From NCBI GenBank assembly GCA_000470535.1, contig CBRG010000060.1:1-51743 (forward strand): 51,743 nucleotides of DNA, read 5' to 3'. The translations under genes and the position numbers were made by a program. The stretch comes from Streptomyces sp. AW19M42 (GTDB lineage Bacteria > Actinomycetota > Actinomycetes > Streptomycetales > Streptomycetaceae). Shown here piece by piece: positions 33,743 to 41,208 of this stretch (the first letter of the stretch is position 1; the number at the start of each line of letters is the position of its first letter). Below the pieces are notes generated by a model. It was not told the origin of the DNA and did no database searches. It saw only the letters and a program-made list of their open reading frames with translations.

Positions 33743-34213
33743 ATGAGTTCCTCGACGACCCCGGTGCAGCTGTTCCTCCTGGGCCGGACCCTCATGAAGA
33801 TCGGGGAGGAGGCCCTCCCCGAGCTGCCGCCGGGCGCCGACACCCACCGAGTCGGCACCCGCGCCGCCCTCGTCGTACTGAGTGACCTCCTCGGCCACCC
33901 GGACACCTCGGTGAGCGCGATCGCGGTGCGTACGGGGCTGCCCCAGAGCCAGGTGTCGGGAGCCGTGGCCCGGCTGAAGGACGCGGGTTCGATCGTGACC
34001 GCGCCCGATCCGGACGACGGCAGAAGGCAGTTGATCCGCCAGGCCCCCCACACGTCGGAGCGGGTGTCCGAGGTCCGGGCGTCCCGGATCGACGACGCGC
34101 TGGCCACCGCACTCGGCACGGACGATCCCGAGCGGCTGCGCGAGGTCGCAACGGCCCTCGACGTGCTCGCCCGGCATCTCACCCCCGAGGCGGCGGGCCG
34201 CCTGCGGTCGTGA
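33743..34213 (+). CDS. MarR-type winged-helix regulator
   Basis: A 156-aa regulator. The winged helix (about residues 45-100) includes SVSAIAVRTGLPQSQVSGAVARLKDAGSIVTAPDPDDGRRQLI, with the DxR of the wing as PDDGRRQ; flanking helices would form the dimer interface. No ribosome site precedes ATG 33743, and TAGGCT lies 7 bases upstream, so translation should be leaderless. The operator just upstream argues for autorepression. Ligand unknown. The downstream glycoside hydrolase has its own promoter and a terminator lies between them. Confidence 0.85.
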   Translation: MSSSTTPVQLFLLGRTLMKIGEEALPELPPGADTHRVGTRAALVVLSDLLGHPDTSVSAIAVRTGLPQSQVSGAVARLKDAGSIVTAPDPDDGRRQLIRQAPHTSERVSEVRASRIDDALATALGTDDPERLREVATALDVLARHLTPEAAGRLRS

Positions 34214-34239
34214 GGCGGGCCGGGAAGTCCCGGCCCGCC
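34214..34239 (+). terminator. Terminator after the MarR gene
   Basis: GGCGGGCCGGG (34214-34224) and CCCGGCCCGCC (34229-34239) form an 11-base perfect stem with a 4-base loop directly after the MarR stop. Confidence 0.8.
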
Positions 34240-34277
34240 CGGGGGCCGGGCCTGGGTAACAGCCTTCCCGCACCTCA

Positions 34278-34336
34278 TTGACAGCGCTTTCCGCGCTGGG
34301 CGAGTATCCGTCCCGAACACCTCTGACAACGTTGTC
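34278..34336 (+). promoter_or_regulatory. Promoter with two LacI-type operators
   Basis: TTGACA (34278-34283) with GAGTAT (34302-34307) 18 bases on is a good promoter. TGACAGCGCTTTCC (34279-34292) overlaps the -35 box and resembles the GAAAGCGCTTTC core of LacI-family sites. GACAACGTTGTC (34325-34336) is a perfect 12-base palindrome downstream. The two centres are 45 bases apart. No LacI gene lies in this window. Confidence 0.7.
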
Positions 34337-34352
34337 CAAGGCGGGAGACCTC

Positions 34353-35906
34353 ATGCAACCGCAGGAGCACCAGGGCGGACTTCCACGGCGACGGCTGCTC
34401 CAGGCAGGCGCCGTACTCGGTCTGGCCGCTGCCCAAGTGGCCAACGCGTCGCCCGGCCACGCGGCCGCGCGCACCGCGGCCGGGCCGCCCGGCATCGAGT
34501 TCGGCGGCGGACAGGACCAACTGCTGGGCTCCGCCTACCGGTCCGCGTGCCACAACCTGCTGGACATCAACACCGTCCCGTACGACCCTGCGGAGTACAA
34601 CCAGACCGGTCTGATGTCGGACTCGCCCGGCACGTTCATCCGGGCGGGCGGCGGATACGAGCAGCCGTGGACCCGGGACGCGTCGGTCAACTCCTGGAAC
34701 GCCGCAAGCTTCCTGACGCCGCAGGTGGCCCGCAACACCCTGTGGGCGGTGTGCCGGCGGCAGGACGACGGCACGCTGATCGTGCAGCAGGACAACCAGT
34801 GGTGGGACCAGATCGTGTGGGCGGTCGCGGCCTGGCACCACTACCTGGTCACCGGGGACCGAGAGTTCCTCACCGACGCCTTCCAGAGCGCCGTCAACAC
34901 CCTGCGGGCCGACCGCGATCAGCACCACAACGAGCGCTACGGGCTCTTCGAGGGCCCCGCGTTCCTCCAGGACGGCATCGCCGGCTACCCCGCCCCGCCC
35001 GCAGACCCGGACAACCCCTCCTCGTTCGTGCTCGACCACCCGGGCACGGACAGGATGATGTGCCTGTCCACCAACTGCCTCTTCCACGCCGGGTATCTCG
35101 CCACCGCCGCGATGGCGCAGGAGACCGGCGACCGGCGCACCGCGCGGGAGTTCCGGCTGGCCGCCGCCCGGCTGCGCACGGCGATCAACGCCCACCTCTG
35201 GCGGCCCGGTGCCGGAACCTACGGCTACTTCCTCCACGGCGCGGGCGAGCGGGCGGGCCGGCTGGAGACGTACCAGGAGGCCAACGGCCTCGCGTTCGCG
35301 GTGCTGTGCGGGGTGGCCTCGGACAGCCAGGCGCGTACGGTCCTGGACCGCACCCATCACGAACCGCACGGCGTGGTCAACGTATGGCCGCACTTCGAAC
35401 GCTTCGACGACCAGCACCCCGGCCGCCACAACGCGATCGTGTGGCCGATGACGGTCGGGATGTGGGGGCACGCGGCGGCGGCCGGCGGCCGGACGGACCT
35501 GCTGGCCCGCGCGGTCACGGACATCGCCTCCCTCGAACACCGGGACGGCCACTTCTGGGAGATCCACAACGCCCTCACCGGCGCGGTGGACGGCGGCTGG
35601 CAGAACGCGCGTCAGTGGGGCTCCGAGCCGGACCAGACCTGGTCCGCGACGGGCTACCTGCGCCTCATCCACCAGGGCGTGTTCGGCATCCGGCACGAGC
35701 GGGACGGGATCCGGTTCGCCCCGAACCTGCCGCACGGCTGGGGTCCGGTGACCCTGCACGACCTGCCCTACCGTGACATGACCCTGGACATCACCCTCAC
35801 CGGATCGGGTCGACGGGTGGCCTCGTCCACCGTCGACGGGCACCACCGCACCACGGTCCCCGCCGGCCTCCGGGGGCGGCACCGGGTACGGATCGAACTG
35901 CGCTGA
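34353..35906 (+). CDS. Tat-exported (alpha/alpha)6-barrel glycoside hydrolase
   Basis: A 517-aa secreted enzyme. A Tat signal (RRR at residues 12-14, then LLQAGAVLGLAAAQVANASPGHAA) precedes a six-hairpin glycosidase domain: EQPWTRDASVNSWNA, DNQWWDQIVWAVAAWHHYL, YQEANGLAFAVLCGVAS and HFWEIHNALTG are typical strings of acid residues and Trp. It resembles the MGH1/GH63-GH37 class, so alpha-glucosidic bonds are likely, but I cannot name the family. The start ATG 34353 has GGGAG upstream; an earlier ATG-type start would lie in the promoter. Control by LacI-type operators suggests induction by a sugar. Ends before a hairpin. Confidence 0.85.
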   Translation: MQPQEHQGGLPRRRLLQAGAVLGLAAAQVANASPGHAAARTAAGPPGIEFGGGQDQLLGSAYRSACHNLLDINTVPYDPAEYNQTGLMSDSPGTFIRAGGGYEQPWTRDASVNSWNAASFLTPQVARNTLWAVCRRQDDGTLIVQQDNQWWDQIVWAVAAWHHYLVTGDREFLTDAFQSAVNTLRADRDQHHNERYGLFEGPAFLQDGIAGYPAPPADPDNPSSFVLDHPGTDRMMCLSTNCLFHAGYLATAAMAQETGDRRTAREFRLAAARLRTAINAHLWRPGAGTYGYFLHGAGERAGRLETYQEANGLAFAVLCGVASDSQARTVLDRTHHEPHGVVNVWPHFERFDDQHPGRHNAIVWPMTVGMWGHAAAAGGRTDLLARAVTDIASLEHRDGHFWEIHNALTGAVDGGWQNARQWGSEPDQTWSATGYLRLIHQGVFGIRHERDGIRFAPNLPHGWGPVTLHDLPYRDMTLDITLTGSGRRVASSTVDGHHRTTVPAGLRGRHRVRIELR

Positions 35907-35916
35907 CTCGTCCGCG

Positions 35917-35957
35917 GTCCGGACCGGCGGGCCCTCACTGGCTCCGCCGGTCCGGAC
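35917..35957 (+). terminator. Terminator after the glycoside hydrolase
   Basis: GTCCGGACCGGCGG (35917-35930) and CCGCCGGTCCGGAC (35944-35957) are perfect 14-base arms around 13 bases, starting 10 bases after the stop codon. Confidence 0.85.
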
Positions 35958-35977
35958 ACCCTTCCGGGAAGCGGGCT

Positions 35978-36274
35978 AAGGCCGGTGGCGGCGGCGTCCC
36001 ATCGGCGACGGCCGCCACCACGACGCCCGGCGGAACGACCACCCGGCTGGCGGAGACCGGCCGCGGTGGCACCTCGGCCGGCCGCCGCCTTCAGGGCGGT
36101 GGTGACAGCCCCTCCGGCGACACCTTCTCCGAGTTCGACAACGTCATCGTCTCCACCACGGACGACGACGCCAACCCCGCCGAACCGAAGCTCCCCGACA
36201 CCGCCCACGTCGACAAGCCCATCGTCACCAACTGGGCCACCGGCTCCGCCGAGTCCGTCCCCGCCATCGCCTGA
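35978..36274 (+). pseudogene. Possible remnant of a secreted sugar-binding/glucanase C terminus
   Basis: A frame with no start codon runs 35978-36274 and reads like the tail of a secreted protein: a Gly/Thr-rich linker (TTTPGGTTTRLAETG), then GDTFSEFDNVIVSTTDDDANP and a C-terminal VDKPIVTNWATG segment. TFSEFDNVIVS resembles the last strand of jelly-roll domains that end many glycosidases. It starts after the terminator of the preceding gene and ends 16 bases before the convergent permease stop. I see no N terminus, so if it was ever a gene its 5' part is gone. Composition alone could mislead here. Confidence 0.35.
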
Positions 36275-36289
36275 CGAGCAGGAACGCGG

Positions 36290-37693
36290 CTACCGGGGAG
36301 GCGCCAGGGTGTACCGCGTCTCCTCGGGGATGTGCGACGTGTCGCGGCGGGCCAGCAGCCAGTACAGGGCCGCCGGGATCACCAGGCCCACGATCCAGGA
36401 GATGTCCGCGCCGCCCAGCGGATCCACCAGCGGCCCCGTGTAGAAGTTCGTCGCGAGGAACGGGAGCTGGGCGAGGACGCCCACCCCGTAGACCGTGAGG
36501 GCGTCCCAGCGCCAGGCACCGTAGCGGCCCCCGGGGTCGGAGAGCGCCGGAATGTCGTACCGCTCCCGCGAGATCAGGTAGTAGTCGACCAGGTTGATCG
36601 CGGACCACGGCGTGAAGAACGTCAGCAGGAAGAGCAGGAAGTCCTTGAAGGACGTCAGGAAGCTGTCCTTGCCCAGGAGCGCCACCGCCGTCCCCGCCAC
36701 CATGATCACCGCGATGTAGGCGGCCCTGCCACGTGGCGAGAGCGTCTTCTGGCCGCGGAATCCGCTGATGCCGGTCACCATCGACATGAAGCCGCCATAG
36801 GTGTTCAGCACGTTGATGGTCAGCTTGCCGAACGCGATCACGAAGTACAGGAACGACGCGATCAGGCCAGCACCGCCCAGGCCGACCACGTATCCGACCT
36901 GGTCGGAGAGGAACGCGTCCCCCGCGCTCGCCGCCACGAGTACCCCGAACGTCATCGACCACTGCGAGCCGATGGCCGACCCCGACAGGGTCCACCAGAA
37001 CGTGGCCCGGCCGGACGTCGTACGTGGCAGATAGCGCGAGTAGTCCGCGACGTACGGCCCGAAGGCGAGCTGCCAGGACGCCGAGAGGGACACCGCGAGC
37101 AGGAACATCGGCAGACCGAAGTGCGCGTCGCCGAGCAGCGCCGACAGGTCGACTCGGTCCAGGAGACGGATACCCAGGTAGATGAAGGCCAGCGCGCAGA
37201 CCACGCTCGCCACCCGCCCCAGGACGTGGATCACGCGGTAGCCGACCGCTGCCATCACCGCGGTGACCACCGCGAACACGATGATGCCGGTGGTGTCGTT
37301 CGTGTGGGTGAGCTCGGCGGTGGCCTGTCCGGCGAGGACGCTGCCGCTCGCGAAGAATCCGACGTACATCAGGACGACCAGGAGGAGGGGGACGACCGCG
37401 CCGCGCACCCCGAACTGGGCGCGGGACTGGATCATCTGCGGCAGGCCGAGCTTCGGGCCCTGCGCGGAGTGCAGGGCCATGACGGTGCCGCCGAGCAGAT
37501 TGCCCAGCAGGAGGCCGGCCAACGACCACACCACGTCGCCGCCGAAGACGACGGCGAGCGCGCCGGTGACGACCGCGGTGATGTGCAGGTTGGCGCCGAG
37601 CCAGAGGGTGAACTGACTGAACGCGGTTCCGTGCCGTTCGCCGTCCGGGACGACGTCGATGGAGCGCCGCTCCACCAGGTCTTCAGCTGCCAT
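36290..37693 (-). CDS. NCS1 family nucleobase/hydantoin-type permease
   Basis: A 467-aa permease with about 12 membrane helices. NCS1 hallmarks are the start FSQFTLWLGANLHITAVVTGALAVVFGGDVVWSL, GPKLGLPQMIQSRAQFG in helix 2-3, and LLTFFTPWSAINLVDYYLI in helix 10. NCS1 carriers take up cytosine, purines, allantoin, hydantoins, thiamine and related heterocycles, symported with H+ or Na+. It is the last gene of the minus-strand transporter operon; its start is 57 bases from the SBP stop. Ligand of this one is not evident; an imidazole or hydantoin-like ring is consistent with the lyase next door. Confidence 0.9.
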   Translation of the reverse strand: MAAEDLVERRSIDVVPDGERHGTAFSQFTLWLGANLHITAVVTGALAVVFGGDVVWSLAGLLLGNLLGGTVMALHSAQGPKLGLPQMIQSRAQFGVRGAVVPLLLVVLMYVGFFASGSVLAGQATAELTHTNDTTGIIVFAVVTAVMAAVGYRVIHVLGRVASVVCALAFIYLGIRLLDRVDLSALLGDAHFGLPMFLLAVSLSASWQLAFGPYVADYSRYLPRTTSGRATFWWTLSGSAIGSQWSMTFGVLVAASAGDAFLSDQVGYVVGLGGAGLIASFLYFVIAFGKLTINVLNTYGGFMSMVTGISGFRGQKTLSPRGRAAYIAVIMVAGTAVALLGKDSFLTSFKDFLLFLLTFFTPWSAINLVDYYLISRERYDIPALSDPGGRYGAWRWDALTVYGVGVLAQLPFLATNFYTGPLVDPLGGADISWIVGLVIPAALYWLLARRDTSHIPEETRYTLAPPR

Positions 37694-37750
37694 GACTCGG
37701 TTACCCGGCCTCTCGTTGATGTGTCCTGCCGTGCGGTCCGGCGGCGGGCG

Positions 37751-38680
37751 CTACTTGATTCCGTGCCGCGCCGCCCAGTCGCCCGCGACGTCCTCCGGAT
37801 CCTTCTTGTCCTTGTCCACCAGCCGGTTCAGCTCGGTGAGGTCCTCGGTCGTCAGCGCGTTGCCGAGCCGGGCGAGCGCCTTGCGGACCGTCGAGTCGGC
37901 CTTGCGGTCGGCGATGAGCGGGACGATGTGCTGGCCCGGGACCAGGTTCTTGGGGTCGGTGAGGACGACCCAGTGCTCGGCGGCGATGTCCGTGTCGGTG
38001 GTGAAGAGGTTCGCCACGTCCACGTCCCCCTTCTTGAGGGCGCCCTTGACCAGTGGCCCCGAGGAGTCGAGGGACTTGAACTCCTTGAACTCCACGCCGT
38101 ACACGTCCTTGAGGCCCACCGCGCCGACCGCGCGCTTCTTGACCTCCGGCGCCGCGCCGATGACGAGCTTGCCGTTGTGCCGGGCGAGGTCCGCGAGCGA
38201 CTTGAGGCCGTACTCGGCGGCGGTCTCCCGGGTGACGACGAACGCGTCGGAGTCCTCGGCCCGGCCGTACGGCAGGATCTGCAGTCCGGCGGGCAGGGCC
38301 ACGGCGAGGGCGTTCTGCATCTCGCCCTCCTCCGCGGCCTTCGACCTGGTGTCGAGGTAGTGCAGCAGGGCGCCCTGGTACTCGGGCAGGAGATCGATGT
38401 CGCCGCCCTTGAGGGCGGGGATGAGGATCTCGCGGGTGCCGAGGTTGGGGCGGACCGTGGTCTTCACGCCGGCCGCTCCGAGCGCGGCGGCGTAGAGGTA
38501 CCCGAGGACCTGGTTCTCGGTGAAGTTGGCGGTGCCGATGGTGACGCCGTCCTTGCTGGAGCCCCCGCCCCCGCCGCCGGACCCCTGCCCGTCGAGCGAG
38601 GTGACGCCGCCGCTGCAGGAGGCGAGCACGGGGACGGAAGCGGCGGCGAGGAGCCCGCCGAGGAGGTTTCTGCGGTTCAT
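37751..38680 (-). CDS. Osmolyte-type ABC transporter substrate-binding lipoprotein (OpuC/ProX class)
   Basis: A 309-aa lipoprotein: LASC places the lipid anchor at Cys22, after a Gly-rich linker. The mature domain belongs to the OpuAC/ProX family: IGTANFTENQVLGYLYAAAL, LGTREILIPALKGGDIDLLPEYQGALLHYL, and an ending FKSLDSSGPLVKGALKKGDVDVANLFTTD. Glycine-betaine-class proteins bind quaternary amines in a box of aromatic residues. Recently described ergothioneine SBPs belong to the same superfamily. The upstream AGGAG ribosome site supports ATG 38680. Ligand must be tested. Confidence 0.9.
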   Translation of the reverse strand: MNRRNLLGGLLAAASVPVLASCSGGVTSLDGQGSGGGGGGSSKDGVTIGTANFTENQVLGYLYAAALGAAGVKTTVRPNLGTREILIPALKGGDIDLLPEYQGALLHYLDTRSKAAEEGEMQNALAVALPAGLQILPYGRAEDSDAFVVTRETAAEYGLKSLADLARHNGKLVIGAAPEVKKRAVGAVGLKDVYGVEFKEFKSLDSSGPLVKGALKKGDVDVANLFTTDTDIAAEHWVVLTDPKNLVPGQHIVPLIADRKADSTVRKALARLGNALTTEDLTELNRLVDKDKKDPEDVAGDWAARHGIK

Positions 38681-38691
38681 CGTGTGTGCTC

Positions 38692-39363
38692 CTAGGCCGA
38701 CTTGGCGGGGCGGTGACGGAAGAGGGCGCGCTGCAGGGCGGAGAGCGCGAGGTCCAGGACGACGGCGACGACGGCCACGAGCACGGCTCCGCCCAGTACC
38801 TGTACGAGGTCGCGCTGGGCGAGCCCGTCGAAGACGTACCGGCCGAGTCCGCCGAAGGAGACGTACGCGGCGATGGTGGCGGTCGCGACGACCTGGATGA
38901 GGGCGAGCCTGATCCCGGTCATGATCAGCGGGAGCGCGAGGGGCAGTTCCACCTGGAGGAGGACCTGGTGCCAGCGCATCCCCTGGCCGCGCGCGGCGTC
39001 CCGGACCTCCGGGTCGACGGCGGTCATCCCGGCGTAGGTGTTGGTGACGATGGAGGGCACGGCGAGTGCCACGAGGGCGATGTAGACCGGCCACATGGAG
39101 AGGCCGCTGGCGAGGAAGACCAGCACGACGAGCCCGACCGTGGGCAGTGCGCGCCCGAAGCTGGAGAGGTTGATCGCGAGGAAGGCGCCGCGCCCGGTGT
39201 GCCCGATGAGCAGGCCGACCGGCAGCGCGATGGCGGCGGCGATCAGGGTGGCGAGCAGTGAGTACTGGAGGTGTTCCGCGAGACGGTGCCCGATGCCGTC
39301 GGGCCCGGTCCACTGCTCACCGCTGACCAGCCAGGCGCCGAGGTTCTTGAAGAGTTCGTACAT
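38692..39363 (-). CDS. Osmolyte-type ABC transporter permease
   Basis: A 223-aa permease with five or six helices in the BPD domain. GRALPTVGLVVLVFL is the usual cytoplasmic-side motif of OpuC/ProW-type permeases, and DPEVRDAARGQGMRWHQVLLQVELPLALP is the EAA loop. Gene order is ATPase - permease - permease - SBP, with gaps of 6 and 11 bases on either side of this gene. Together with the next permease it forms the heterodimeric channel. Confidence 0.92.
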   Translation of the reverse strand: MYELFKNLGAWLVSGEQWTGPDGIGHRLAEHLQYSLLATLIAAAIALPVGLLIGHTGRGAFLAINLSSFGRALPTVGLVVLVFLASGLSMWPVYIALVALAVPSIVTNTYAGMTAVDPEVRDAARGQGMRWHQVLLQVELPLALPLIMTGIRLALIQVVATATIAAYVSFGGLGRYVFDGLAQRDLVQVLGGAVLVAVVAVVLDLALSALQRALFRHRPAKSA

Positions 39364-39369
39364 GAGCGC

Positions 39370-40020
39370 TCAGGCCCCCTGCTTCTGCCGGCGGGTCCAT
39401 GGAGTCAGGACGTACTGGAGGGCGACGAGAACCGCGTCCGCGACGAGCGCGAGGAGCAGGGTCAGGACGACGCCGACGATGACGGGGGTGGGGAAGTCGC
39501 GCTGGAAGCCGTCCGTGAAGAGCTGGCCCAGTCCGCCGTCACCGATGTACGTGGCCACGGAGACCAGCGAGATGGCCATGACCGTCGCGATCCGCACGCC
39601 CGCCATGATCACGGGAAGGGCGAGGGGGAGTTCGACGGTGAGCAGCGTGCGCAGCGGCCGGGTCCCCATGGCCTTCGCGGCTTCCTTCGTCCTGGCGGGC
39701 ACGGAGTCCAGACCCTCGACGGTGTTCCGCAGGAGTACGACGAGGGTGTAGATCGTCAGGCCGATGACGGTGGTGGTGCGGGTGAGCCCGCTGACCGGCA
39801 GGAGGAGCACGAAGACGGCGATGGACGGAATGGTGAACAGGATGTTCGACAGCCCGAGGAGCAGTCCGCGAAGTCTGCGTACCCGGTGCGCGAGGACGGC
39901 CAGGGGGAGCGATACGACCAGGCCCAGGAGTACGGCGGTGAGGGCGGCCTGGAGGTGGGAGACGGCAAGGGTGGTGAGATCACCGGAGTGGTCGGATATC
40001 CACGACCAGTCGATGCTCAT
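39370..40020 (-). CDS. Osmolyte-type ABC transporter permease (second subunit)
   Basis: A 216-aa permease. TIPSIAVFVLLLPVSGL, RTKEAAKAMGTRPLRTLLTVELPLALPVIMAGVRIA (EAA loop) and SVATYIGDGGLGQLFTDG are OpuCB/OpuCD hallmarks. ATG 40020 overlaps the end of the ATPase gene by 4 bases. The frame is open far upstream but antisense to nothing coding. Confidence 0.92.
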   Translation of the reverse strand: MSIDWSWISDHSGDLTTLAVSHLQAALTAVLLGLVVSLPLAVLAHRVRRLRGLLLGLSNILFTIPSIAVFVLLLPVSGLTRTTTVIGLTIYTLVVLLRNTVEGLDSVPARTKEAAKAMGTRPLRTLLTVELPLALPVIMAGVRIATVMAISLVSVATYIGDGGLGQLFTDGFQRDFPTPVIVGVVLTLLLALVADAVLVALQYVLTPWTRRQKQGA

Positions 40021-41060
40021 GCCTCCACCGTGCTCGCCGCGCTGTGCACGCGCCCCGCGTGGTCGTGGATGTCCTCGCGGGACGTCACACCCGTGAGGGT
40101 GCCCTCCGCGTCGACCCGGGCGACCAGTCCGCTCGGCGCGGAGATCGATTCGTTGAGGGCCGAGAGGAGCGAGTCCGTGTCGCGCAGCGGCCGGACCGGG
40201 GTCTCCGCCTCGCTCTCGGTGTCGCGCCAGGCCAGCGGCTTGCGGGCGGCGTCGAGGGTCAGCCGCCAGCGGGTGCCCTTGGGGGCGGGACCCTGGGTGA
40301 CCTCTGCCAGTGGGGTCAGCGACAGCAGCTTCAGACCGCGCTCCGCGCCCAGGAAGTCCGCGACGAACGCGTCGGAGGGGCGGGCCAGCAGCTCGGCGGG
40401 GCCGGCGCACTGGACGAGGTGGCCACCGGTACGGAAGACGGCTATGCGGTCCCCGAGCCGGACGGCCTCGTCTATGTCGTGCGTGACGAAGACGATGGTC
40501 TTGTTCAACTCCCGCTGAAGACGCAGGAGTTCGTCCTGCAGCTGGGTGCGCACCACGGGGTCGACAGCGCCGAACGGCTCGTCCATCAGGAGCACCGGTG
40601 GGTCCGCGGCGAGCGCCCGCGCCACGCCGACCCGTTGCTGCTGGCCACCGGAGAGTTGGTGCGGGTAGCGCTTCCCGGCGTCGGCGGAGAGGCCCACCGT
40701 CTCCAGGAGTTCCGCCGCCCGGGACCGCGCCTTCTTCCGGCCCCAGCCGAGCAGCAGCGGTACGGTCGCGATGTTGTCGAGGACCGTGCGGTGGGGGAAG
40801 AGCCCGGACTGCTGGATCACGTAACCGATGGAGCGGCGCAGCTCGGCGGCGTCCTGCTCCAGGACGTCCTTGCCGTTGACTCTGATCGTTCCGGAGGTCG
40901 GATCGACCATCCGGTTGATCATGCGGAGTGTTGTTGTCTTGCCGCAACCGGAAGATCCGACGAGGACGGTCACGCCGCCTTCCGGCATCTCGAGCGTGAG
41001 GTCGTGGACCGCGGTTGTGCCGTTCGGGAAGCGCTTGTTGACCGTGTCGAATTGGATCAT
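40017..41060 (-). CDS. Osmolyte-type ABC transporter ATP-binding protein (OpuCA/ProV-like)
   Basis: A 347-aa ATPase. Walker [12 protein letters not shown] loop [10 protein letters not shown], signature LSGGQQQR, Walker [13 protein letters not shown] and switch His FVTHDIDEA are intact. The C-terminal part (about 250-330) has one CBS-like module ([21 protein letters not shown]), the usual ionic-strength sensor of this family. ATG 41060 has AAGGGA upstream. First gene of a five-gene operon and divergent from the ammonia-lyase homologue across 148 bases. Confidence 0.92.
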   Translation of the reverse strand: MIQFDTVNKRFPNGTTAVHDLTLEMPEGGVTVLVGSSGCGKTTTLRMINRMVDPTSGTIRVNGKDVLEQDAAELRRSIGYVIQQSGLFPHRTVLDNIATVPLLLGWGRKKARSRAAELLETVGLSADAGKRYPHQLSGGQQQRVGVARALAADPPVLLMDEPFGAVDPVVRTQLQDELLRLQRELNKTIVFVTHDIDEAVRLGDRIAVFRTGGHLVQCAGPAELLARPSDAFVADFLGAERGLKLLSLTPLAEVTQGPAPKGTRWRLTLDAARKPLAWRDTESEAETPVRPLRDTDSLLSALNESISAPSGLVARVDAEGTLTGVTSREDIHDHAGRVHSAASTVEA

Positions 41061-41078
41061 GTGGAGTCCCTTGCCCGG

Positions 41079-41096
41079 CTGCATATCATCATGCAG
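41079..41096. promoter_or_regulatory. Palindrome in the divergent transporter/lyase promoter region
   Basis: CTGCAT and ATGCAG flank ATCATC, a perfect 6-base inverted repeat lying 19 bases upstream of the ATPase start. It may be an operator for both transcripts. A minus-strand TTGACA (41119-41124 as TGTCAA) lies upstream but no convincing -10 follows it. Confidence 0.45.
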
Positions 41097-41208
41097 AGTT
41101 CTTGGTGTCTGAATAGATTGTCAATAGCCAGTCGCCGTTCAGGGGTAAATCCCTGGTGGCAAGTGGCCGTAGGGCAAGACGGAGCTTCCGGTTGAGGAGG
41201 AATTGCGC

